The notes under the pieces: model-generated | What the model was told of the DNA's origin: nothing | What the model saw: only the letters and a program-made list of their open reading frames with translations | The model's database searches: none | Shown here: positions 1 to 5,297 of the stretch, in pieces | Numbering within the stretch: position 1 is the stretch's first letter | Layout: every line of letters starts with the position of its first letter | Origin: an uncultured Clostridia bacterium | Lineage (GTDB): Bacteria; Bacillota; Clostridia; Oscillospirales; Ruminococcaceae | Direction: 5' to 3' | Assembly: GCA_944388825.1 (NCBI GenBank) | Contig: CALXKG010000078.1 | Location: 1 to 5,359 of the forward strand | DNA length: 5,359 nt | Made by a program: the position numbers and the translations under genes

Positions 1-86
1 ACCCCTTCCCCGCACCCGCCGGCCATCGCCGCGAAAATTGCCGCCGCGTACAGGGCCGCCGCTATCTTCATCCATCTTTTCTTCAT
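1..86 (-). CDS. N-terminus of a putative lipoprotein (partial, runs off left edge)
   Basis: Reading leftward from an ATG at 86-84, the frame is open to the window edge and encodes 28 residues. They have the shape of a lipoprotein signal peptide: a basic n-region (MKKRWMK), a hydrophobic h-region (IAAALYAAAIFAAM) and a lipobox-like AGGC with the candidate lipidated cysteine at residue 25, followed by GEG. Alanine at -3 is less usual than Leu/Val/Ile. A strong Shine-Dalgarno GAGGAGG (102-96) lies 9 nt before the ATG, which supports this start. Inferred role: a membrane-anchored extracytoplasmic protein (solute-binding or other); the mature part is absent, so no function can be given. It is transcribed divergently from comM. 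Confidence 0.65.
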   Translation of the reverse strand, partial: MKKRWMKIAAALYAAAIFAAMAGGCGEG

Positions 87-95
87 AGCCGAACG

Positions 96-102
96 CCTCC
101 TC
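96..102 (-). promoter_or_regulatory. Ribosome binding site of the partial lipoprotein gene
   Basis: On the minus strand GAGGAGG is followed by 9 nt and then ATG at 86. This near-perfect anti-16S match fixes the start of the otherwise truncated gene. No convincing sigma-A promoter was found upstream on this strand. Confidence 0.65.
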
Positions 103-130
103 AGAGTCTTCTACTTCCATACACCGCAAC

Positions 131-172
131 CGGCGGAAAATCTTTCGCTTTTGGAGGGGAAAATTTCCGCCG
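131..172. repeat. 9-bp inverted repeat in the divergent intergenic region
   Basis: CGGCGGAAA at 131-139 is the exact reverse complement of TTTCCGCCG at 164-172, separated by 24 nt. It lies upstream of the comM promoter (-35 at 188) and upstream of the minus-strand lipoprotein start. It could be a two-half-site operator or a hairpin in a leftward leader transcript. Function is inference and chance is possible in GC-rich DNA. Confidence 0.35.
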
Positions 173-187
173 CCTTCGGAAACCGCC

Positions 188-216
188 TTGCGCCCGCGCG
201 AAAACCCGTGTACAAT
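188..216 (+). promoter_or_regulatory. Sigma-A-type promoter for the comM-rpiR-xre operon
   Basis: TTGCGC (188-193) and TACAAT (211-216) are separated by exactly 17 nt. The -10 matches the consensus at 5 of 6 positions and the -35 at 3 of 6. A start site near 223 would give a leader of about 16 nt that still contains the AGGAGG ribosome binding site. This is the only reasonable promoter seen ahead of the three-gene cluster. Confidence 0.6.
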
Positions 217-225
217 AGAGTGGAC

Positions 226-231
226 AGGAGG
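226..231 (+). promoter_or_regulatory. Ribosome binding site that decides the comM start
   Basis: AGGAGG at 226-231 is a full anti-16S match. Two in-frame ATGs follow, at 233 and 239. The first leaves a 1-nt spacer, too short to initiate; the second leaves 7 nt, which is ideal. This selects 239 as the start of comM. Confidence 0.75.
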
Positions 232-238
232 AATGACC

Positions 239-1765
239 ATGTACGCAAAAGTGACCAGCGCCGGCCTGCTGGGGATGAACGCCTTCCCGGTCGAGGTGGA
301 GACCGACCTTTCCCGGGGGCTGCCGGGGTTCGAGGTGGTGGGGCTGCCGGACGCCGCCGTCAAGGAAAGCCGCGACCGGGTAAGGGCGGCGGTCAAAAAC
401 ACCGGCTTTGAAGCGCCGGCCGCGAAGATCACCGTCAACCTGGCTCCCGCCGACCTGCATAAGACCGGGCCGATTTACGACCTGCCGATCTACCTTTCGC
501 TGCTCAAAGCCTCCGGGACGACCGCCGCGGACTTTTCCGGGGCCGTTTTCCTGGGGGAGCTGGCGCTGGACGGATCGGTCCGGCGGGTGACCGGCGCGCT
601 GCCGATGACCATCATGGCGGCGGAAAAAGGGTATAAGCGGATCTTCCTCCCCGCCGAAAACGCCGCCGAGGCCAGCGTCGTCCGGGGCATCGAGGTCTTC
701 GGCGTCCGGTCGGCCCTCGACGTCGTCAACTTCTACGAAGGGGTCGCTTCCCTCCGGCCGGAGCCGCCGCTCACATTCGCCCCCGCCCCCGAAGGCAGCT
801 ACCCGGACATGGCGGACGTGCTGGGCCAGACGATGGCCAAGCGGGCGCTGGAAATCGCGGCCGCCGGGGGGCATAACACGCTGCTGATCGGGCCGCCCGG
901 GTCGGGGAAAAGTATGCTGGCCAGGCGGTTCCCCTCCATCCTCCCCGACCTCACCTTTGAAGAGGCGATCGAGACGACCAAGATCCACTCGGTCGCCGGC
1001 GCCCTCACCGCCGACCACCCGATCGTCACCGCGCGGCCCTTCCGCGCGCCCCACCATACCGTCTCCCCGGCGGGGCTGTCGGGCGGCGGGACGATCCCGC
1101 GGCCGGGGGAGATCTCGCTCGCCCACAACGGCGTCCTCTTCCTGGACGAGCTGCCCGAATTCGACCGGATGGCGCTGGAGATCCTCCGGCAGCCGATCGA
1201 AGACGGGGAGGTGACGATCGCCCGGGTCAACGGGACGCTGACCTACCCCTGCCGGATCATCGTGCTGGCGGCGATGAACCCCTGCCCCTGCGGCTACTAC
1301 GGCCACCCGACCCACCCCTGCACCTGTTCCCCCCAGAAGGTGCAGCGGTACCTGGCCCGGGTCAGCGGGCCGCTGCTCGACCGGATCGACCTGCACGTCG
1401 AAGTGCCGCCGGTCGAATTTGAAAAGCTCTCGTCGGGCGGGCGGGGGGAATCTTCCGCCGCCATCCGCGCCCGGGTGAACAAGGCGCGGCAGCTGCAAAG
1501 CGAGCGGTACGCGGACGCCGGCATCCTCTGCAACAGCGGGCTGACCCCGTCGATGATGCGGCGGTTCTGCCCGGTGACCGACAGGGGGATGCAGCTTTTA
1601 AAGGCCGCCTTTGACCGGATGGGGCTTTCGGCCAGGGGATACGACCGGATCCTGAAGGTCGCCCGGACGATCGCCGACCTGGCGGGGGACGAGGTGATCG
1701 ACGCGGTCCACATCAGCGAGGCGGTGCAGTTCCGGTCGCTCGACCGGAAGTACTGGCGGCGGTAA
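239..1765 (+). CDS. comM: YifB/ComM family Mg-chelatase-like AAA+ ATPase
   Basis: The 508-residue product has the normal length and full domain order of the YifB/ComM family. Residues ~1-165 form the ChlI-type S5-fold N-terminal domain (GLPGFEVVGLPD, VNLAPADLHKTGPIYDLP). Residues ~190-395 are the Mg_chelatase AAA+ core with Walker A GPPGSGKS at 218-225 and Walker B FLDE with D303-E304. The family's cysteine cluster follows (Cys349, 351, 361, 363 in NPCPCG...CTC), then the conserved SGPLLDRIDLHVEV. Residues ~405-505 are the Mg_chelatase_C domain. In naturally competent Proteobacteria ComM is a hexameric helicase that drives branch migration during DNA integration; in Firmicutes the role is less clear, and a cytoplasmic DNA-remodelling ATPase is inferred. 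Start 239 is set by AGGAGG 7 nt upstream; a TTG at 188 is unlikely because it lies in the -35. First gene of an operon, with rpiR 24 nt downstream. Confidence 0.95.
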   Translation: MYAKVTSAGLLGMNAFPVEVETDLSRGLPGFEVVGLPDAAVKESRDRVRAAVKNTGFEAPAAKITVNLAPADLHKTGPIYDLPIYLSLLKASGTTAADFSGAVFLGELALDGSVRRVTGALPMTIMAAEKGYKRIFLPAENAAEASVVRGIEVFGVRSALDVVNFYEGVASLRPEPPLTFAPAPEGSYPDMADVLGQTMAKRALEIAAAGGHNTLLIGPPGSGKSMLARRFPSILPDLTFEEAIETTKIHSVAGALTADHPIVTARPFRAPHHTVSPAGLSGGGTIPRPGEISLAHNGVLFLDELPEFDRMALEILRQPIEDGEVTIARVNGTLTYPCRIIVLAAMNPCPCGYYGHPTHPCTCSPQKVQRYLARVSGPLLDRIDLHVEVPPVEFEKLSSGGRGESSAAIRARVNKARQLQSERYADAGILCNSGLTPSMMRRFCPVTDRGMQLLKAAFDRMGLSARGYDRILKVARTIADLAGDEVIDAVHISEAVQFRSLDRKYWRR

Positions 1766-1789
1766 GCCGGACAGAAAAGAGGGGAAATC

Positions 1790-2581
1790 ATGATTTATGA
1801 AAAGCTGCCGGTCTCCTTCCTGATGGCGCTGGCAAGCGAAAAGGCCGGGTCGGCCACCAGCGCCATCGCCCGGACGCTGCTGGAAAATCTGGACGCCGCC
1901 CGGGGGATGAATATTAAGGAATTGGCGGCCCTCTGCCACACCGCCCCCAGCTCGATCTCCCGCTTCTGCCGGGAGGTGGGGTTTGAAGGGTACGCCGAGC
2001 TGCGGGAGGCGCTGGAAACCGTCCGGCTGCGGTACGAACGGCCGTCCGCCTCCTCCGACCCCCGCCGCCGGGCGGAAGATTACCTGCAAAAGGTGGCGGG
2101 CAGCCTGCGGGACGCGGCGGGCGCCGACCTGGCGAAGGTCCGGCGGCTGTGCGAAGAGATCGCCCGCTATCCCCGGGTCGCAGCCTTCGGGCTTTTAAAG
2201 GCGGAAGCGGCGGCGATCGGGCTGCAGTGCGACCTTCTGATGCTGGGGCGGCAGATCCGGACCAGCGTCTCCTACGGCGAGCAGCTGCAATATATCGCGT
2301 CAGCCGGGGCGGACGACCTGAGCCTGCTGTTTTCCTGTACCGGCTCCTATTTTGAATACCAGGAGCTGGGGCTGATGCGGGAAAAGCTGATGCTTCCCCG
2401 CATCTGGATGGTATCGGGAGAGGAAAAGCCGCGGGAGGAGTACATCGATGGGGTGATCCTCTACCGCTCCCATGCCCAGGCGGGCCACCCCTACCAGCTG
2501 CAATTCATCGCCGGGCTGATCGCCCAGGAATACGCGGCGATGCTGGATGAAAGGGGGGAAGCGGATGGAGACCGGGACTGA
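1790..2581 (+). CDS. MurR/RpiR family transcriptional regulator (HTH plus degenerate SIS domain)
   Basis: A 263-residue cytoplasmic DNA-binding protein of typical RpiR length. Residues ~1-77 form the HTH_6 domain; the helix-turn-helix is clear at ~41-64 (NIKELAALCHTAPSSISRFCREVGF), followed by the family's GFEGYAELREAL. Residues ~115-250 resemble the SIS sugar-isomerase fold, with SCTGSYFE at 182-189 where the family has its Ser/Thr-rich phosphosugar loop. The first SIS glycine loop, usually GxGxS, reads GLLKAEA here, so a classic sugar-phosphate effector is doubtful. ATG 1790 is supported by AGGGGA (1780-1785) with a 4-nt spacer. The 24-nt gap after comM holds no promoter, and the 3' end overlaps the xre gene, which implies co-expression. 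RpiR proteins usually control sugar or amino-sugar catabolism, but no such enzyme is in the window, so the target is unknown. Confidence 0.9.
   Translation: MIYEKLPVSFLMALASEKAGSATSAIARTLLENLDAARGMNIKELAALCHTAPSSISRFCREVGFEGYAELREALETVRLRYERPSASSDPRRRAEDYLQKVAGSLRDAAGADLAKVRRLCEEIARYPRVAAFGLLKAEAAAIGLQCDLLMLGRQIRTSVSYGEQLQYIASAGADDLSLLFSCTGSYFEYQELGLMREKLMLPRIWMVSGEEKPREEYIDGVILYRSHAQAGHPYQLQFIAGLIAQEYAAMLDERGEADGDRD
2551..2558 (+). promoter_or_regulatory. Ribosome binding site inside rpiR that decides the xre start
   Basis: AAGGGGGG at 2551-2558 lies inside the rpiR coding region, 6 nt before ATG 2565. An earlier in-frame ATG at 2547 precedes this motif and has no purine-rich site at proper distance, so 2565 is preferred. 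Confidence 0.6.
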
Positions 2582-3785
2582 CCTCCGCTGGCTGGGGGTG
2601 TGGATCCGCCTCCGGCGGCTGGAACGGGACTGGAGCCAGGAAGGGCTTTGCAGGGGCCTCTGCGCCGTCTCCACCCTCTCCAAGATCGAACAGGGGAAGG
2701 TCCCGTCCCCGAACCCCGATCTGATCCGGCTGCTCTGCAAGCGGCTGGACGGCGGCTGGGAGGCTGATGAGAGCGCCCTGAAGGCCCTCCAGGGGCGGAT
2801 CGAACCGATGTACGAAGCTTTTCTCGACGCGGACTTCTCCCGCTTCTGGGGGCTGCACAGCGGGCTTATCGCCGACTGGGGAAAGTATATCCATTCCCCG
2901 TTTTTGCTGGACGCGCTGGTGCTGGGTTATGAAAGCGCGGAGGATACCCCCCGCCTGTCGCCGGCCGAACTGGCGCTTTTGCGGGAGATGGAGCCGGTGA
3001 TGAACCACCGGCAGCGGACGGTCTATAAAATCTCCGCCGGGCGGGCGTCCGAGCTGCTGGCGGGCGACCCCTCTTCCCGGGATTACCTCGGCGCCGGGAT
3101 CGAATGCTGCCAGGCGGGGGCCTATACCCGGGCGGTCGAGCTGCTGCAATCCGCCTTCCAGATGGGGGCGGCGGAGGGAAGGGTGCGGATCATGCTGCTG
3201 GCGCGGCTTTTTTCCGGCAACTGCTACAGCAGCCTTGCGGACTACCCGCAGATGGCGGCCCACTATGCGGCCGCCGAAAAGATCGCCCGGGCGGTCGGGG
3301 ATACCGAAACGGTCGATACCATCCGGTACAATACCGCCGCGACCGCCCTGGAGCTGGGACGGCCGGAGGAGGCTTACGCCTATTTCCACGCCGCCTGCGG
3401 GGAGGGGAAGCCGGCCGAAGCCCTGCCCATCCTGGCGCTGCACAAGCTGGCCCTCGCCTGCGAAGCGCTGGGGAAAAGGGAAGAAGCCTTATCCGCCCTC
3501 AAACGGGCGGGCAGGGCAGCCGCGGTCTTCCCCAGCCGGGAATTCTCGCTTGCGATCTGCGGGCTGGTCCGCTACCGGCTGGAGCATGCAGATTACCTGC
3601 ACGACCCCGCTTACGGGGAGATGCTGACGCGGGTTTTCGCGCGGATGGAGCGGGAGCTGCCGGCGGGGTTTGCCGGGCTGCACGTCCCCTTCCTGCTCCG
3701 CTGGTACACTGAAAACCGGATGTACAAGGACGCCTGTCAGCTGTTGCTCCGTTTTCCCCATTACCGGGGGGAAACACCGGTTTAA
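2565..3785 (+). CDS. XRE-family HTH regulator with TPR-like C-terminal domain
   Basis: The 406-residue product starts with an XRE/Cro-type HTH at ~8-62; DWSQEGLCRGLCAVSTLSKIEQGKV contains the hallmark S-x-LSKIE-x-GK. The rest is almost wholly alpha-helical, with tandem helix pairs of TPR type at roughly 172-204, 210-246, 252-280 and 288-320 (for example YNTAATALELGRPEEAYAYF and LALACEALGKREEALSALKRA). This HTH-plus-TPR layout is that of RRNPP-type regulators (Rgg, PlcR, NprR), in which the TPR region binds a short peptide; peptide sensing here is inference. ATG 2565 is chosen from AAGGGGGG 6 nt upstream; ATG 2547 would add six residues (MKGGKR). The start overlaps the rpiR end by 17 nt, suggesting translational coupling. 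No pheromone-like small gene is seen in the 81 bp downstream. Its target could be its own operon or the downstream transporter. Confidence 0.85.
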   Translation: METGTDLRWLGVWIRLRRLERDWSQEGLCRGLCAVSTLSKIEQGKVPSPNPDLIRLLCKRLDGGWEADESALKALQGRIEPMYEAFLDADFSRFWGLHSGLIADWGKYIHSPFLLDALVLGYESAEDTPRLSPAELALLREMEPVMNHRQRTVYKISAGRASELLAGDPSSRDYLGAGIECCQAGAYTRAVELLQSAFQMGAAEGRVRIMLLARLFSGNCYSSLADYPQMAAHYAAAEKIARAVGDTETVDTIRYNTAATALELGRPEEAYAYFHAACGEGKPAEALPILALHKLALACEALGKREEALSALKRAGRAAAVFPSREFSLAICGLVRYRLEHADYLHDPAYGEMLTRVFARMERELPAGFAGLHVPFLLRWYTENRMYKDACQLLLRFPHYRGETPV

Positions 3786-3805
3786 CCCCGGTTCCGCCGC
3801 CGGTT
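3777..3805 (+). repeat. Three phased CCGGTT direct repeats upstream of the transporter
   Basis: CCGGTT occurs at 3777-3782, 3788-3793 and 3800-3805, with 11- and 12-nt periods, about one helical turn each. The first overlaps the end of xre. Relative to a start site near 3859 the repeats are centred around -79, -68 and -56, where an activator could bind. Overlapping CCGG pairs can form only 4-5 bp stems before TTTT, so this is not a convincing terminator. Function is inferred. Confidence 0.4.
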
Positions 3806-3846
3806 TTCGCAAAAGGACCCCCTTCCTTCCCGCTGCCCCCGGGCGG

Positions 3847-3852
3847 TATAAT
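3847..3852 (+). promoter_or_regulatory. Consensus -10 box of the transporter gene
   Basis: TATAAT matches the sigma-A -10 consensus perfectly. No good -35 exists at 16-18 nt upstream; the best, TTCCTT at 3823-3828 with an 18-nt spacer, matches 2 of 6 positions. A start near 3859 gives a very short leader before the GTG (3867) or TTG (3876) start. A strong -10 with a weak -35 suits activator-dependent control. Confidence 0.6.
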
Positions 3853-3866
3853 AGAGGGGAAAGGAA

Positions 3867-5111
3867 GTGGCGCATTTGCAGAAAAATACCCTCTGGACCC
3901 GCAATTTCACCCTTGTCACCCTCGCGACGGTTTTCGGCTCGGCCGGCGGCATCGCCGGGAGCTTTGCGATGTCCTTCCTCGTCTTTGACGAGACGGGGAG
4001 CACCCTCGCCTCCGCCCTGCTGCTGGCGATCCAGGTCTTACCGAACGTCTTTATCCCCTTGATCCTGGCGCCGGTCATGGACCGCCTCCCCCGCAAGCCC
4101 TTCCTGGTGGGCGGGGACGCGGTCAACGGCGCGCTCTATTTCCTGCTGGGGGTTTACCTGCTGGTCCTCCCGTTTTCCTATATCGAATACCTCTGTTTTT
4201 CGCTGGTGCTGGCCTGCCTTAGCTCTTTCGACCAGCTGGCCTACAACAGCATCTACCCCAAGCTCATCCCCCCGGGGCTTGAAGAAAAGGGGTATACCGT
4301 TTCCTCGATGGTCTACCCGGTCTTAAACGTCGTGATGCTGCCGGTGGCGGCGCTTTTGCTGGACGCGGCCGGCGTCCCGGCGATCCTGATGGGGCAGGGG
4401 GTGCTCTCGCTCCTCGCGGCCCTGGCTGAAAGCCGCATCCGGGTGGAGGAAGCCGTCCGGCGGGACGAGGCGGGGAAGCTCTTCTCCTTCCGCACCTGGT
4501 GGGGCGACCTCCGGGACGCCGCCCGGTTCCTCAAACAGGATGACGGCCTTCGGAGCATCTACCTCTATATGATGACCACCAACGGCCTCGGCAACGGCTA
4601 CAGCTCCATCCTCGTCGCCTTTTTCCGCTCGACCCCCGGTTTCACTGTCGCGATGTACTCCCTCTTCACCGTCTTTGAGTTCGCCGGCCGGAGCCTCGGC
4701 GGCATCCTCCATTACCGGAAGCCGGTCCCGGCGAAACACCGCTTTACCTTTGCCTTCTGGACCTACCAGATCTATGAAGCGATGGATATGCTGCTCCTCT
4801 GGCTCCCATACCCGCTGATGCTCCTGAGCCGGGCGGCCTGCGGCTTCCTCGGCATCAACAGCGCGGTGCTGCGGGAGGCGGCGGTGCAGCGGTATATCCC
4901 GGAGAATTACCGGGCGCGGTTAAACGCCTTTTTCTCGGTGTTGCTTTCGGCGGGGGCGTCGGTGTTCGGGCTGCTGGTTGGGGCGATGGGGGAGCTGATC
5001 GACTACCGGCTCTGCGTCACCCTCTGCGCCGGGCTCTGCTCCGCCGTCCTCTGGTGCACCGTCTGGCGGCACAGGAAGTCGGTGCGGGCGATCTACGACC
5101 GGGAAGGGTGA
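3867..5111 (+). CDS. Major facilitator superfamily transporter (MFS_3-like, 12 TM)
   Basis: The product is 414 residues from GTG 3867, of normal MFS length. About twelve hydrophobic segments are visible: roughly 14-38, 48-70, 83-103, 106-126, 146-164 and 170-187, a basic/acidic cytoplasmic loop at 188-228 (ESRIRVEEAVRRDEAGK), then 229-253, 260-281, 293-313, 314-335, 352-373 and 381-399. The loop between TM2 and TM3 has the motif-A-like MDRLPRKP (71-78). The C-terminal VQRYIPENYRARLNAFFSVL (340-359) resembles the QR-x-P-x-x-x-RGRV motif of MFS_3/EntS-like exporters. An inner-membrane proton-driven efflux carrier is inferred; the substrate is unknown. GTG 3867 has AGGGGA 6 nt upstream, but the predicted transcript would begin near 3859. 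TTG 3876, 8 nt after AAGGAAG (3861-3867), is therefore a serious alternative and gives 411 residues. The gene has its own -10 box and ends 7 nt before the large palindrome. Confidence 0.9.
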   Translation: MAHLQKNTLWTRNFTLVTLATVFGSAGGIAGSFAMSFLVFDETGSTLASALLLAIQVLPNVFIPLILAPVMDRLPRKPFLVGGDAVNGALYFLLGVYLLVLPFSYIEYLCFSLVLACLSSFDQLAYNSIYPKLIPPGLEEKGYTVSSMVYPVLNVVMLPVAALLLDAAGVPAILMGQGVLSLLAALAESRIRVEEAVRRDEAGKLFSFRTWWGDLRDAARFLKQDDGLRSIYLYMMTTNGLGNGYSSILVAFFRSTPGFTVAMYSLFTVFEFAGRSLGGILHYRKPVPAKHRFTFAFWTYQIYEAMDMLLLWLPYPLMLLSRAACGFLGINSAVLREAAVQRYIPENYRARLNAFFSVLLSAGASVFGLLVGAMGELIDYRLCVTLCAGLCSAVLWCTVWRHRKSVRAIYDREG

Positions 5112-5160
5112 GTTTTGCACATTTCCCGGTTGACGATGTGGAAAACTGCCCCATTCCCTG

Positions 5161-5203
5161 CCGCCGGTATGACCGCGGGGATGGGGCGGTTCCATGCCGG
5201 CGG
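5161..5203. repeat. Nested palindrome in the left arm
   Basis: CCGCCGGTATG (5161-5171) pairs with CATGCCGGCGG (5193-5203), with one T-G wobble. The stem continues as ACCGC/GCGGT (5172-5176/5186-5190) across a 2-nt bulge, with loop 5177-5185. It allows an alternative local fold to the arm-to-arm pairing. Confidence 0.6.
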
Positions 5204-5206
5204 AAT

Positions 5207-5263
5207 AAAAGCCGAAAGGGCCCGCCCCCTGCAAAAAGCAGGCGGCGGGCCCTTTCGGCTTTT
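5207..5263. terminator. Bidirectional rho-independent terminator at the palindrome centre
   Basis: A 26-bp stem (5207-5232 with 5238-5263) with one C-C mismatch (5227/5243) closes on an AAAAA loop. It is strongly GC-rich in its upper part and flanked by AAAA on the left and TTTT on the right, so transcripts in either direction end the hairpin with a U-run. It lies about 95 nt after the MFS stop codon and would end that transcript and any convergent one. The U-tract is short (four Ts, then GTT). Confidence 0.65.
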
Positions 5264-5266
5264 GTT

Positions 5267-5297
5267 CCGCCGGCATGGACCCGCCCCATGCCGGCGG
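5267..5297. repeat. Nested palindrome in the right arm
   Basis: CCGCCGGCATGG (5267-5278) and CCATGCCGGCGG (5286-5297) are perfect 12-bp inverted repeats around a 7-nt loop (5279-5285). This is the counterpart of the left-arm nested hairpin and lets the element fold as three adjacent hairpins. Confidence 0.7.

Noticed and set aside
101..1498. A 465-codon open frame on the minus strand opposite comM
   Set aside because: It is very rich in Arg, Gly, Pro and Asp with no recognisable domain, and lies antisense to an unmistakable AAA+ gene. Such frames are expected opposite GC-rich coding sequence.
2505..3443. A 312-codon minus-strand frame opposite the xre gene
   Set aside because: Its composition is low-complexity Arg/Gly/Pro, no family is recognised, no RBS was noted, and it lies antisense to a well-supported HTH/TPR gene.
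3776..3807. Possible rho-independent terminator after xre
   Set aside because: Only 4-5 bp CCGG-based stems can form before TTTT. This is too weak compared with the 26-bp stem at 5207-5263, so some read-through into the transporter is possible.
5130..5135. TTGAC -35-like sequences near both ends of the palindrome (TTGACG on plus, TTGACA on minus at 5348-5343)
   Set aside because: No acceptable -10 box lies 16-18 nt downstream in either direction, so an outward or inward promoter cannot be supported.
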